Positions 33,253-48,000 of a DNA stretch of 64,000 nt are shown in pieces. Under the pieces are notes generated by a model. It was not told where the DNA came from and did not search any database. It saw nothing but the letters and a program-made list of their open reading frames with translations. Source of the stretch: Anticarsia gemmatalis (taxonomy: Eukaryota > Arthropoda > Insecta > Lepidoptera > Erebidae); assembly GCF_050436995.1 (NCBI RefSeq), contig NC_134765.1:5731501-5795500 (forward strand). The letters run 5' to 3'. The position numbers and the translations under genes were made by a program. The number at the start of each line of letters is the position of its first letter. The stretch's first letter is position 1.

Positions 33253-33997
33253 TTATAATATGTATGTACGGATTTTATAGCTAAGTCCATCATAGCAGCA
33301 TATAGGTATTAATGTATGATGCAGTAAATGGCGCGCTTTGTACAGAATACGTTTGGTGGTTGAATTAATGGAACACAGTACAACTGGAATTTGCTTTCAA
33401 ACTGCGACTGACGTCATGTATTGAGAATTCACCCGAATATCAACCAAACCAACATTTTGACAGTGGGTTTAGTTTAATCTTTGGGTTGTACAAAATAATT
33501 TATACTATAAGGTTAAGGTGGTCAACTAGTGGAGTTTACAAGTTTTTATAAGTCTTTGGAGTATGTTAGTAGTAGTCCCAAACCCGCAGACTAAAAACTA
33601 ACCCCGCCCTGATATCGTGCGAACACCCTTGCTCTGTAGTAGAAAGGCAATGATTTAGATTTTTAAGTCTGCAATCTTCATATTTTTTGTCTTTTGAAAA
33701 AGGCAAAGTCTATTCTATAAAGTTTTGTATTTAACTATTATTATTATCACCACAGTATTTCTCATAAAATATCTCCACACTTATCAAGAGTAACAAAAAC
33801 AAGAGGAAAATACAAGTAAACATCAGCGTGTGATGCTTAACTAACCGTTTCGTATATAAATGTAACGATAATACCGAAACAGCGATATTTCCCGAGGGCG
33901 TGTCAAGAGTAGTCAAGACTAACGAATCAACGATTGACTGACAATTACTAGTCTCCTCTTACGGGAATAAAATACGATCTTAGATCTATTTTTTTTT
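33253..33997. other. Non-coding gap
   Basis: AT-rich; the minus-strand frame 33731-33916 has no recognisable product. Confidence 0.4.
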
Positions 33998-34240
33998 TTT
34001 ATCGTATGGTTTGTGGTCAACCTAGTGTTAAAGTAGTTTAAGCCACACGAAAGGTCTTAGACATGGCTTGACTACTGTTATCGCAGTAGACAACAACCGG
34101 GACCGACTGTTTACGTGCCTTCACGAAGATGCCTAGCTCAAATACCACTAAGCGGGCACCCATCATTAGAATAACCGCACCAATGGTCGATTAACCCACA
34201 GATTGTTTAATGACTAGTGAGCGTAACTGGCTATGAACGA
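33998..34240 (+). repeat. Dispersed lepidopteran repeat (class unresolved)
   Basis: Contains GTGGTCAACCTAGTGTTAAA, CAACAACCGGGACCGACTG, CACTAAGCGGGCACCCATC and TGAGCGTAACTGGCTATG. I recognise this arrangement as a common lepidopteran interspersed sequence. Its start also occurs at 61010-61075. It is non-coding; it could be a SINE or the 3' end of a LINE. Confidence 0.55.
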
Positions 34241-35215
34241 CTCATTTTCTTAAAAAAAGGTAATTAAAGACGTTTTCTTAAAACTTTGATATCAGTAACA
34301 TGATTTCTTTTCCTGAACAAGTGTTTTAAGTGTGTTTTATGGAAAAGCAATTCACGGGCGAATTTATGTGAAACAGACTGACGGACGATCACAAATTACT
34401 TGCTACTTTGCCATCGACACTGATTTGTTTTCCATATAAATACGGTCCATGGCAACACAATTCCGGAGTTGGTCGAGATTTTTATCGTTTCTTGGAAATA
34501 ATGAAACAAAAAAAAATAACTAAGTACATACAACTTCACGTAAACGATTGACCGATGAAAAAGTGTCGCTAGAGACCAACTTACTTGTAAATGAATATTA
34601 TAATTAAATAACAATTTTAACTATTTTCTGTATTGATATCTAGTGCGTATTTTTATAGAATATAGCACGGATCTGTGAGGACAAGAAAGATTTTTGGCTG
34701 AATTAATAACAATTAATAAATCTAATTCCAGAATTGTTATTTTTACATAGCAAAACAAAAGTATTTGTTTTTTTTTTGTAAATAAAAGTATGCAAAAAAA
34801 TGAGAGTCTATCTTCGTCCACCCACGCAATTAGGACGAAAGAAAGGGTTAGGACGGTAGACCTATCTAAACATAGCGTACAAGAAACTTTTTTTACCCTT
34901 GAGTTATTTCAAGTTCGGACCAAAAACACATGTGTTGATAATCAAACCTATTCTTAACTTAGTACTCTTTTCTTTAGGAACGAAGGTTCTCAAAAGGATT
35001 TAAATTTTAATCTTCTATCGTGGGATGATGTTATTGGTACATTGATATTTCAATACTAGGTACAATGGTGTAAAAGTAAAATAATATAATTTTAGTTTTC
35101 CCAAATTTTAATGTAGGCACCTACCTAAGTAAGGTTTTGATTGCTTACGAGGTATTATTTTATTTACTTAGTATTCTCAATGTACACAGCACGCATAGGA
35201 CTGAACAGGGATTTA
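34241..35215. other. Non-coding gap
   Basis: AT-rich, nothing recognised. Confidence 0.4.
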
Positions 35216-35583
35216 GTCCATCTAGAGCACCCTTTCAAGTATCACCTGCCAAGTATATTATACTAGCTGACCCGCGCAACTTCGCTTGCGTCACATAAGA
35301 GTGAACGGGTCAAAATTTTCCCTGTTTTTGTAACATTTCTTACTGGTACTCTGCTCCTATTAGTCGTACAGTGATGGTATATATCCTATAGTCTTCCTCG
35401 ATAAATGGGCTATCTAAGACTGAAAGTACCTGTAGTTTCAGAGATTAGCGCGTGCAAACAAACAAACAAACTCTTCAGCTTTATAATATTAGTATAGATT
35501 AGTATAGATTGATGGGTGCCTTTCGTGGGCTAGGCTAGGGGCTTTTCGCCAAGGTGCTATTCAAACGGGTGCTCTAGATGGAC
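35216..35583. repeat. 17-bp inverted repeat surrounding a Helitron
   Basis: GTCCATCTAGAGCACCC (35216-35232) and its exact reverse complement (35567-35583) flank the Helitron at 35263-35498. Without the Helitron the inverted repeats would lie about 100 nt apart, suggesting an older hairpin or MITE that was later invaded. Confidence 0.65.
35263..35498 (-). mobile_element. Lep1-like Helitron nested in an inverted repeat
   Basis: CTAG at 35263-35266 preceded by A, and GA at 35497-35498 followed by T, so minus-strand orientation with TC start. The interior matches the other Lep1-like copies with a small internal deletion around the TTTTTCAAATCGGACC segment. A second GATTAGTATAGAT unit follows the end. 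Confidence 0.8.
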
Positions 35584-38500
35584 TACCTCTGAAAAGGGTA
35601 TAATTATGCTAAAAGACTGATATTATTAATACATTGACGCTATTAATAGGACATTATAAAATGTTATATTTTTAATATTAAATGAAACCTATTCCGTTTA
35701 CGGTCCCTTTGACGTACATACTATGACGTACAAGCCATTATAACCACGACTGGTTATCGATCACTGTACCAATTCACAGAAATATGGGTTCAAATTATTT
35801 ACAAGGAATTCCTACAACCAATTGTTAGAATTTTTATAATAAGCTTTGAAATGAAGTTTAGTTTAAAGTTGTTATTAGCGCTAATCGTTGCTGGCAGCTA
35901 AAAAATGCGTGCTGAAAATAGAACATAGCTTTTGAATGAAGAAAAAATACACTCTTTTAAACATTTTTACTTCATGTTAATGAGGAAATAAGTATGATTT
36001 ATTAGTTTTACCTGAGACTCCGTAAAATAATATTTGTACAGATAAAAGTTCTCAAAACGTTATCTGCGATGTATCGTTGACGATTATTTTTTACATTTAT
36101 CTATGTTCAAAGGGTACTAATTAAAGTGACAAAAATCGTCCTGGAGTCATAATTACTCTCGTATAAAAAATAGCAATAAAAAGTAAATGGACGGACAGAC
36201 AGTTAGCTTCTTTTACGACGAGGAACCCTTCAAAATATTAAGGGTCTAATGAAGTTTATCATTATACATTTACTGCCGTTACATGGACAATAAATTATGT
36301 AAACCGCCATTATTAAGCGCCAAATATTTATGAGCATACGAAAAATTAGTAGCGTAATCAACATATTATACCCAATGACTTAAATTGTAATTATTACAAT
36401 AACCGTCGGAAAACTGATTTCTACGCGACTAAAATAGGTTTTAAAAGTTAAATGACTGACCACAAAGTAAATTGTAGACACAATTTGATTAACTAATAAA
36501 CGTCACATAAGCATGCATTAGTATAGTGTATGTTTGTCACTCACGGATATTTTCAATACATGCAACTGATTTAAACGGCAGTAATGCCATACGCAATAAT
36601 GACCTTTGATCAAGAATGAAAATGACTAGTTACTTGTCAACTAAGCTGATCTTTGTAAAGATCATTGCATTTTTGTAACGACAAGATAGCCTTAAAGACT
36701 AACGTCCCAACCATAGCTTTTGAGTTTGCAGACACCTTCCATGTATGGCCATTAAGTTTGCTTTACTTACCTCCTTGTAATATTTGACTCACGAGTAAGT
36801 TCTTACAAATCTGTGGGAAGTTTCTTCGTGTTATTGTCAGTGGCACTGGTTAGTGGGTCGCGACTGATGAATGATTGGACTTTGATCGATGCGCCGCGAT
36901 TTCGCACGTTCCATAGAAACAGAAACAACTGTTATAGCCTCCCGCTTGATAGATTACTTCCGTAGTTTTGTGGTCACACCAACTGAAAACGTATCGGAAT
37001 GGAAATATAAATTACATTCGCGAGGTTCGCGTTTGGCACGTTTAAAAAATCTGTCTCTTACACATATATAAAGGTTATTGACTAAAAGTAAAGCCGGAAC
37101 CGCAAAAAATATTTGTGGATGTCATTATATACTTATGTTATGTAGGATACAAAAACCTCGGCCTCCAAGCGCTGCAGTGGTAGCGTTCTGCTAAAATGCT
37201 CCACTCTGTTCTAAGATGACATTTTACGGAACCTTACGAAGAAGAATTTTGAATAAGTTCTAGCACTTGTTTAATCTTCTTTGCCCCGAGCGTTAATATC
37301 CTGCGTTTAACAAAGAAAGCAAGACTAGAAAAATCCCTTTGAGAAAGAAGAACATTTATATTACGCTATCTTAGATAACACGTATAAGATTAAACATTTA
37401 ACGTCTTTACGTGTTAGCAAAAAGTAATTAACGTTGCTTCTCGAGTTTCTAACTTAGAGCGGCGTACTAAAATGGATCCAAAGAGAAAAGGCCAAGGAAG
37501 CTTCGAAAAAAGGCCAGTGGTAACAAAACGTAACAAAACCTCTGTTTCTTTTGGCGAGGAACTTTGAAAATACCAGCGGTGAGTAGTGAAAGTACTTAAT
37601 CCGATTTCTAGAAAAGTTCCCTCCTTTTACTTCGCGTTAATATTTATTTATTCGTGTTCTCGCTTTTTAGTTAACAGGTGATTGTTTGGGCTTGTAAGCC
37701 ACCGCGGTAGAGAAGCAATGATACACAAAACCGCACTTACTTATAATCGCTTCTTATAACAAGTAAAGTTTTGAAATGTAGTTTTAGGAATATCAAAAGG
37801 ATCATGGAAAGAAAGTGTGTTGTAAAGACTCTCATAAGAATATATAGGTGATATAATAACTAAGTTTTCAATCTAGGTAATCAACGGTTGTAGACTATTT
37901 GGAAATGCATCCTAAACATTTTGTATTTCATGACACCAGGGTCCCTACATTGGAAGAAGTCTTTGAAAATCGAGAAATCCTTCTGCTAGCGTAACACCGT
38001 ACATATTTCCATACGGACATTGCAGTCATTGCTTTTTGTACGTTCTAATTAAAGTAAAGCTGAAACGATGTACAGTCATCGGATTTTCATAAAAGATTAT
38101 TTTTGCCACTGATTATAATTTAACCAGTCATATTTCTGCACCATATTTGTTAAATACATTTAATTTTACAATATTATTTAAAGTTTGCTTTTAAAACATG
38201 GAGTGTAAATTACATTGGCTTTCATGAATTTAAAATAAAAGTCTATTTGTAAAAATGCTGTACATCTTCTTTATTTTTATCATATAAAAGAGCTCGAACA
38301 AAAATTTAAATGTATTGATGTAATATGGATAAAGCACCAAACAAAATAACAAAACAAACAGCTGCCGGAATATCAAATATCGATGTTTAATCACTAGCAA
38401 TCACCATTATGAATCGGCAAATAATTAGTATTAGAGACTGATTAATTAAAACCAACTAATGGTACAGAAAACTGTTGATTGGAAATGAAAATAAAATGAA

Positions 38501-41500
38501 CATCACGGCAAATATAATTTTTGTATAAAGATTATAGGTGTTTTATAATGAACTCATTTTTTATCTAGGTTTGAACTACTAACCCTTTTGTCGTCTTATT
38601 AACACAGTCACATAATGTAACATAGTAATAAAGCAGTTTTTATGATCACAACTGACGAGTAAGTCTACTTTTTAAACATACAAAGATAATCCAAACAATT
38701 GCTCTTTAAAGGAACAAGTTCACAGCGTAACTGCCAGATAACATATCCAAAAGATACAGCCAATGTGATAACATCTGTCACTATTTTAGTTAACAAGCTA
38801 ACCTAAACTTATATAGAAGTCCCGAAACCGCCTGACAATCTTGATCCGCATAAGGAATTAATTGCTCCATTCGTTCAAAACGAGCACTTTTCTCTAGAAA
38901 GATTGCATAGAGTTCAGTTTTTTCGATACAAGTGAAAACTGAAAAGATAAAATGCACTTAGTATTCTGCTCTTAAGCAAGAACTTGTAACAGAGCACTGT
39001 AGATGAAGTACAAATGAAGAATGCATACTTATACAAAAACTGTTCTTAACTTACTAAACAAAGAAATCTCTTAAGAATTTTTAAAACGTTTTTCTTTTGC
39101 TGTTTTGTGAATTTTTCAGACCTCTTTCGCAGCAACAATTTGTTTACAGAAAAATATTATCCATTGTTTAGGTAATACAATTTCTAGTAGTTATGGCAAA
39201 ATTCAGGTGTCTATGGAGTTCCTGTGTGAACAGTCTTTAAAATTCTTCTACGTTTGCTAACACATTATAAAGTAACTAAAACATGTAAGCAAATACACTT
39301 AAAAACGTTCTTTGGTCATCCTAACAATCAATTACGGCAATCGTAGAACAGTACGTATTTCGAGAACGAAAAATAGAGATGAGTCAAACTGCCGTCATAT
39401 AATACGTCTCTAATAGTTTCTTCATATAGTTTTTTAAGACATAAAAACATAACTAGAGGAAACAGTGATTCAGCATTTTGAAATTAATGTTTCGTAGCGG
39501 TTTCTTCGTGGTAATTAGCTTGAGCGTCTCTAAGAATGTGGTGTTACTTTATTATATCTTGAATGCTATAAAAATAATACGTGTTGTTTCGAATAATGGG
39601 CATTTGTCGCGTATAAGACAATTTCATATCCACAAATAAATACTTTTCTGTGATTTTTTGCAACAAATTGATATTCGATTCAAAAGGAATTTTATATCAA
39701 TTTATTTCTTTGCATAAAGAAATCGAAATAATATTTGTTTCCTATCCTTTAATAACTAAATTTCCGCGACCGAATTGCTTTTTCCTGATACAGTTTTCGT
39801 GCCCGCCGTCTTTAGGTAAGTTAGTAACTTACATTGAAACGTAATAAAGTGTAACTGTTTCTGGCACTGAAAATAATTAACCAATAAGTATAGTTATATT
39901 GGTCTTAATATTGTGCCGATATTTCGTTGTAGACCTGTTGTCTACAAGCGATCGTTATCAATTACGATTATTACTATTAATGAGTCTTATACCGATATTC
40001 TGTAAAAGCCGGCGATTTGATTTTTGTATACTGATAAATATTATATTATATTATTAGTAAACCATTATTGTCTGCTTCGGAAACGTCCAAAAACAGTGGA
40101 CGGAATTCACGATGACCAAACTCGAGTTGTTGAATTTGATATCATCTAGACCTGATCAGAGAACCTTCAGTACACAAGGTTTAAAAAACCTAAAACAGTG
40201 CTTTAATTATGTCCAGTTATGGTAGAAAAAACATTAATTCGATACGTAAACCTAAGATAATCTACTTAGCTATCTACATGAAAAGTTATTATACGTTGCA
40301 AAAGCGTTATGTGGTAGGAAGCATAAAAAGCTCAGAGGTACACTATCTTACAAAACTTCACTCAAAAACTTATCGGGTATCTAATAACTTATTCATAGTG
40401 AACAGTATGTATCAAGAGACGTGTAGTGTTTGACAAAACTGTGCTAGTTCGGCAAGTTCCCGCGAGATGGCGCAACAGTTGGCCGACCCAGTTGGATGCA
40501 AGTAGTTATCAACTATCAACAATATCAACGAAACTTGGTAGAACAACGAAACACCCTTAAACTTCATCTTTCCTTATGTTGTTTTTGTTGCTTGGTTATA
40601 TTTTTGACATAATCTACTAGACAAAGAAATTTTACAGTTGAATTTCAAATAGGCTTTGATACAGAGCAAATCGAGAAAATCTTTGAGAAAAATCGACACA
40701 AACTATCAAAAGCCACTTAATAATCAATAGTAGCAGGAAATCTTAAAATAGTGAAATTTCGTACAATAGATATTAACTGAGAGCGTATCATAAAACATAG
40801 GTACTTATTTATTTTTAATATAATACTAGTTCAAAAAACAACAACTTCTATTCTACTGTGTTATATATTTTATTATTTATTTATCATGTAAGCTACAGTT
40901 CAATTGGCTTTGTTCTAACTTTTCACGGTATGTTTTGCGAAAGCGAAAATATTTTGTTTCACGAGGTTTTGCACGTTAGTTTGTAGAGGCTCAATAAAAT
41001 ATTATAGGGTTTCGTGTTGAGTAAACAAATGTAGGCATTGTGACGTCCGGAAAGGGAATCTCAAGTGCAAAGCCCGCAATAAAAAGGCCTTAAAAAGTTC
41101 TAAAACCGATTGTAAATGCGACCCTGAAAAAACATCCTTTATTTATTTGTTCTTTGTTCGATCAGAATTTGATGACGTCATAAAATCAAGAAATAAACAA
41201 CATGATTAAAATGTAGGTAGTTTTCCTTTGTTTACTTGGAAAACTACCTTTTTTTCCTGTTGCCCTGGAGAAAATTCCGGCAAAAATGTTTCTTGCTAAA
41301 CACAAAAAGAAAAAGTCATCAAAAGTTCAATATTAGTTTTGTTTCATTGCTATCAAAATAGGTACGGCAAGTAAAATGCATTTCCGATTTAAAACCTAGT
41401 CATTACCTACATAAGAGTCATCAATATTCCAATGTTTTGATAAGAAAGAGCGATCAATCATGGCCGACATTAGGAACTGTGTTTCATTAACACAATTCAA

Positions 41501-41839
41501 GTGCTATTTTAAATCTGAATAAAAAATAACATGGTTTTTTGTTTTTCAATACTGGCTAAGCTGAGCTGCTAAAAATTCAAAATTCTAATATTTTTATGTT
41601 ACAAAATTGCTACAATAGGATTACGTCAGTTTGTACAACGTCACTAAGCACAGCTAATCTTTTATAGTGGAGTTTTCCTGGAACATAGCCTAGTTACTTC
41701 ACGCGTATGTTATATACTGGAAACATTTAATTTACCTTTTAGGTCACATTTGCATTATTAGTCTTGGAAAAGTCAAGTCTCCAAGCAATCAACAAGGAAC
41801 ATTTTTAAGCGCGCATATAATTTAGAAAAGCCTCCGACT
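35584..41839. other. Non-coding stretch
   Basis: About 6.3 kb, AT-rich. No gene supported. A tRNA-like scrap (CTCCAAGCGCTGCAGTGGTAG, 37164-37184) resembles a SINE A-box region without a B box. Confidence 0.45.
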
Positions 41840-42050
41840 GCCTCCGTGGCGCAGTGGTTTAGGTCACCACACCGATACCACTGCAACGGGAGGTCGTGGG
41901 TTCGATTCCCACACGGAGCAATTATTTGTGCGATCCACAAATAATTGTTTCGGGTCTGGTTGTGCTTTGTGTCCGTTGTTTGTATGTTTGTAAAAGTCCC
42001 CGCGACACAAGAGCAATTCTTAGTGCGGGAGTTGTCTTTTTAAGAAAGCC
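41840..42050 (+). mobile_element. tRNA-derived SINE (family A, copy 2)
   Basis: The head has an A box (TGGCGCAGTGG, about 41847-41857) and a B box (GGTTCGATTCC, about 41899-41909). Its acceptor-like stem CTCCGTG can still pair with CACGGAG downstream (about 41912-41918). The body GGGTCTGGTTGTGC and CCCCGCGACACAAGAGCAATT matches 4678-4864. It is better preserved than that copy. Confidence 0.82.
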
Positions 42051-45000
42051 TGATAAAGTATCTCTTCAAACCTTAGTTCTAAGAACATCTAATAGAGAAA
42101 GTAAACTTAAGAAGATTATAATCCCTCGCAAGAGAAAAGTTAATATAAAATTGCTACAAAAATAAGATACAAAATTGCCTGTGTAGAAAATTCTAAATGT
42201 ACAAAATGCTTGTTGCTCAAATACTCCTAATACCGCCCCGGTACAAGCAATAAAGTGCAGTTCCTTAATGTATTCCGCCATATTTCATGCATTGTAGGGT
42301 AATGGCCCGTATATTGTGATGGAATATAAAGTCGTGTCTCGTTTTAAAACGATTTAGGGAAAATCTATCTACTGAGTTAGGTTCTGAATATTGACGATCT
42401 TTTATTAGTTTTACGTGACCTTGCTGGCCATCATACAGATGTACCTATAGCAGATTTTAGGAGCTAGCAATACATTGCATATGTGTAAGGATATGTTGAA
42501 ATTAAAAAAAATATAGGCACTAGGTTCTTCCCTCTCTGAATTCAGTGGATCTGACATCTAGCTAGTTTTCTTTTTAATTATAGCCTGGAAAACTTATCCG
42601 ACTTAATTAAAGTCAGTTCACTGAAAAAATTAAATTAAAAACTTTTAATTCGACAACACAATCCTGAAACCAATTTATGCGCGTTTGTGCCAAAGAACTC
42701 TGTATTTCATTAACACGGACTAATTCGTATTGCGATGTAATTCCAACCAAATTTGCATCTTAATTGCTATCATTCCCAAAACACTTTTTATTTCTAAAGG
42801 GAACTCGTCATTGGCCGCAAAATTTGAGCCCTCTCCGACCAAAAACGTTATTCAAATTACTTCTTGAGATAATTTTAAATATTTAACTCGAACTTGATTA
42901 ATATGCAATTACTTTTGTAAATGATAACTGAGGGAAAACAAACGTTGAGGCAGCTTCGAATTATTTATAAGTAGAAAGATATTTGAGGCTTTGTGTTTGC
43001 TGTAATATGATTCAGTTGAGTCGAGATTTGAATGAGGATGATTGCAGTAACTTAAAAGTGCTACATTGGTCTTTTCGTATTAACAAAGGCCTATTTGAAC
43101 GTTTGCTTTACACTATTGAAATATGATGGACTAAAAGCTATTAACCTTTCCTACTCAACTCTTTCAAATCAATTGTATAAAGTCATTACTCATTCCATTA
43201 CACGTGTTTTCGTAAACGATTACTCGGAAACAAACCTTACATCAGAAGTTTTTGCCCTCATCAATACAACAGGCCCTGAAATAGAATATATTAATAGGTG
43301 TACGTACTTTTAATGAGTTATTTCACATTAAAGAGTCGATATTGGCAATTAAAAGTCGTAATTTATTCGCCGTTGCGATGCTTCTGACACTTTACTGACA
43401 GTGTTCGTGGAAAAAAACTTGTTGGAACTCGTTTAACTTATGGATTTATTTATCGAACGACATCGAAGGCTGCATGGCTCATGTCTGTGCCTCCTCTTTG
43501 ATTTGCAAATAAATTATTTCTCCAAGTTATGGATTAGAGAATTTACTTCCTATACGTTGAAGAAAGAAACGGAATATTTTCGGTTCATACAACGCTTCGC
43601 CATTTTAGTTGGAAGCGTTTTCATCTGATAATTTCCGTTAATCCGTTTCAAACGACGACGATAATTTAGTATCTTCTACTCACAGCATATTTAACGATGT
43701 TATCAAAATACATTAATTTTACTCAAGTATTTGTCTCTTCATTTTATTTGTGTGTATCTTATATGTATATTGTTCAAAAGCATGACAACCACTAAGTATA
43801 ACAACCGTATTATTATTTGAGATACATAATAATAAATCACTAAACTTATGAGTGCTGAATCGAAATAGTTTGGCATCATGATAAAATATTGAACTTACTC
43901 AACTATAAACCCATATTTTCTTTAACGAAAGTTTATATAAAATAAATCATTATGAGGTATAATAATTCAAATATTGTACATTTATGAATTCAATATTTCA
44001 TACAAATATTTATGAAAAGGTGCCTTGACTCATAGGTACATAAAATGTGCAAATATAATCAATATAAACTTGTTTAAAAACGTCATAACATACTTTATTA
44101 CGTTAAAAATAGTCAGTTTTCTGATTGAATAACAACCAACAGGTGAAATTTATCCGAGAATTTCTAGCCCTAAAGCCCCGAATGTTTCGACAGCTATTGA
44201 TAAAAAAACAATAACTATTTCCAATTGACCCTGTTCCATTGTTTTACACGCTATAAATTGTAATATAACAAAATACTTTTTAGATTTACGTACTCATATC
44301 GCTCGTATGAAAATATTTTACAAAAGCCATTTGTCAGCTAGAAAACCACACGATACCTCTAAAAGGTTTGAAATAGCTGTTATATATTCCTGTCTTTTAA
44401 ACAGTATATCGAGTAGAAAAAGTGGAGGCGGATTTTTCCAAAAAATGTGTGTAGTAAAAAGAAAATCATTGTATCGAAGGGGAGTGAATTCACTTTCCGT
44501 CTATAAACAACTCTATTACGTTGTTTCAGAGCTTTGGCGTGAGGCGACACGGTAGAACACGTGGTAAATGGGATTTTCTACTTTGCATAATGTTTGTTAC
44601 CCTCTCGTAACCGGTAGGCGCCGCCCGCGTGCTCGTTATTGCGACTTTATTTCATTCATGGAGAAACCGTTTATTGCTGTTTTATAACTAGGTTTCACGT
44701 AATTAATACTAAGTCAAGTTCTTGAACATACTTGGCAGAATTTACCTTTACAAGTTCTGAAATCTTTATTTTAGGTAACTTTAACGTTAACAAACATAAT
44801 TATTATTAAAGTTTATGAATACAACCAATTTGCAATACAAATATATATTTACTGGAGGTAATTTACTGAAGAAAATGCACGTTTAAAATTATTTATTTTG
44901 TTTAATTTCGTCGGTCATTAATTAAAACGGGCGCTCAGCTACAAATTAGCGCCCGCCCTGTTCATATCTTGCATTATTTATTTTACTTACCGCAACATGC

Positions 45001-48000
45001 TATTATTTCGTGACATGGGAAACTTTATTATTTTAAGAACTCATTTTTCATTCAGTTTTTATTTAATTAAGGCGAAATTTTAATGATTCGGTCTTGATAA
45101 TAATGTTCGTGAATCAGCATTTTACGATTTGGTACAAAAGTCAAACAATATATTTTACAGTTTCTAGTTTTCATTATTATTTAGTTTGTGTAGCTATTTG
45201 TAACTTAGAGAAAGCTTTAGCCGCTGAATAAATTTAAAACAAGATGAGTCTTAACTCCATTTGAAATAACATAACAAAACTGGTATGAAGTAGAATAACT
45301 TTTACTTTTCGGTATCTGGCATGTATAATCGTCTCAAGATCCAAGTTAATAAACATAATGAAGAGTCTACCGAATGTTCAAACGACTTTTACAATCTTCT
45401 TAAATCTCAGTACTTTGGGTGTTAAAATATTCACGTTGTAATTGCTTATCGTTCACGTATGAGTGTCTCACGGTGTCTGTGAAATTCCCCTAATTTCATT
45501 ATGCAAAGTTGTCTCCAAATTAGTTTGAGGCCTGAGCGTCGTAATTGGAGTCAGGAACATGGGAAATACGTTTTATTGGTACCACTGAATCCAGGGTTTC
45601 CTAATTACTAACGGAGAAAATCAGACCCGGCTTTAGTACTTAGTATTTTGCACATTAAGGGATGTATAACTCACAAGGGTCCTTCAAGTTAGTGTGTTAT
45701 TTCTTGCTACCATTCTATGCCGAATAGAAAGTAGTTGCTGGTACTTAACTTTCGTTTAGTACAATATTTTTGTCATTTAAACTTAATAACCTTATCTTGA
45801 TTTTGTAACTTAAACTTGAAGTGCTTCTATTTTAAGGCACAATTCGCCGTCTTTACCCTTTACACCAACGTTGCGTGTCACAGAGTTTTGAAGTACAATG
45901 ATTGACCGACATGTGCAACAGGCGATCGGTACATTCCTACGCTGAGTTCCTACAAGAGAATTTACTGAATTGAAAAGCGATTTCGAATCATTTTGCAACT
46001 TTAAAATGGTGCACGTATAGTTGAATTTTGTTTAGAATGTGAGTTACATATTCAGAACAATAATTACGAAACGCTATCGACCTAGCTATAATTTTAGCAT
46101 GCAAAATTGATTAGTCGTAGAACACAATTATTTCCAAGCAATTTTAACATTTCACATAAAACGCTCGATACCAATTATATAAAACTGGAAGTTTTATTTA
46201 TTAGCTTCAAACCATCCCCGGGAATGCCTCTTTCCATTGGTAAAAATCACGTGAAAATCTATTAAGCAGATTTTTAGTTAATCGCGAACACACAGACAGG
46301 GGCAGCGAGAATTCCATTCGATATTTTATTTTATTATAATATATGAAGTGATCAAAACACATACTTACTTTTTCATGCGAGTTCAATGCCATACACAATG
46401 ACGTCGAAAGTTTGGGATTGACTCATTTCACACAATACACGTTTATAAAGATATCGTATCCGAAAGTCTAGTCACTAGATATTTATCACAATTATTATTA
46501 CAGTCAGTCTTTAGTTCGTTCCTATAATGGAAACAATAGATTCTACTAATATCTGTTATTAGTCGTGTTGTTAACCTCTCCTAATAATAGAGACCCGTCT
46601 ATTATGACGCTATTATACGCGAAAGCTACGATATTTATTAGTACTTCTCATAAAGTCTTGTATTCACTATGAAGCCTTAAAAACATGGTAACTTTATTCT
46701 CCTCGTTAGAACAGAGGCACGATATTAATAGTTGTAAGACAGTAATGAGTGAAATGACAGAAAGTGCTGATTCAAAAAGAAAAAAAAATGTGTTAGATAG
46801 TCCATTTATTAAGAAGGACACTATCACTCATAGAATTGATCGAACATCTTTTTTTGACAACGGCATTATCTGTTAAACGATTCAAATTATATTGTTACTG
46901 AAGTCAAAGTGTGCAAATATTATATAACATCAAAAAAATTCTTCTATTTACTTATTATGCTGAAGGATTATATATAAAAAGATTTTGTAACAGATTTTAC
47001 AACCTAAGATTACCGAAATGTGTTGTTGTTATTCGTGAAAAAAACAGCTTGCTGACCATTGTTCAAGAAAAAATGTTGATATACTTGTGTGCACACGTCT
47101 TTATCGTACTCTGTCTAATTCCTATTTGGTTCTCATAGCTGTAAATAAGTAGGGCTGTAACGAAGACGATTAGATTTGGGTTATGAAGTAGATGATTAGC
47201 TGAATAATGTAAAAGACACGCTTACTTCTTAAAAAGGAGGAATATTTTCACGAAATTGACGCAAATTGGCAGGTTTCTTTTAAAAGATAGAATTAAGATA
47301 ATTTCTTCTTGGAAATTGATGCGGTGATAATATTTTTACTGACAGAATTTGAGTTACAAGTTTTTGTATAATAGAAAATAAAAAAAATATTTCACCTTAT
47401 ATTCTTTCAATATTTAGTAAATTTACGATAAATTATTTTGGTAACTGGTAATCAAAATTCCGTAAAGCAGTTGGTAATAGTGAGATGGTAGGTTTGCACC
47501 CTGACGAAAAAAGTTAGCAATCGTAGTGAATAAAAAATTTGAAATGAACCTAACAGCTGTTGTTAATAGTTGCAGTAATAACCTAATCCATTGCATGACT
47601 CTACATTTAACCAGGTGGTGTCGATGTAAAATATTTATATTTAACAAGAACATAAATAGATTTGAATTCTAATTATATATCGTAATCCGAGACGGTTTCA
47701 AATGACGTGCCCTTCGGCTCAAATCGATTCCTTTAACATCAGTAAACCATTTTTACTAGGTGTATACAAAAACATAGATATAACATGCTTTATAATAGCA
47801 AAATGATATAAGTGTCTAGACTGGTTGAAATAACAATTTTGATTTTAGTTCTATAATCGACAACGTATTTTAAATGTTTGATTGATATAGTCAATTTTTT
47901 TGCGTTAAAATATAAGTCTTAATAAAAGGAACCAAATACCTATGATTTTTAATGTTACTTTTGAAACCTCATGGGTTATTCCATCATATTTTCATTGATA

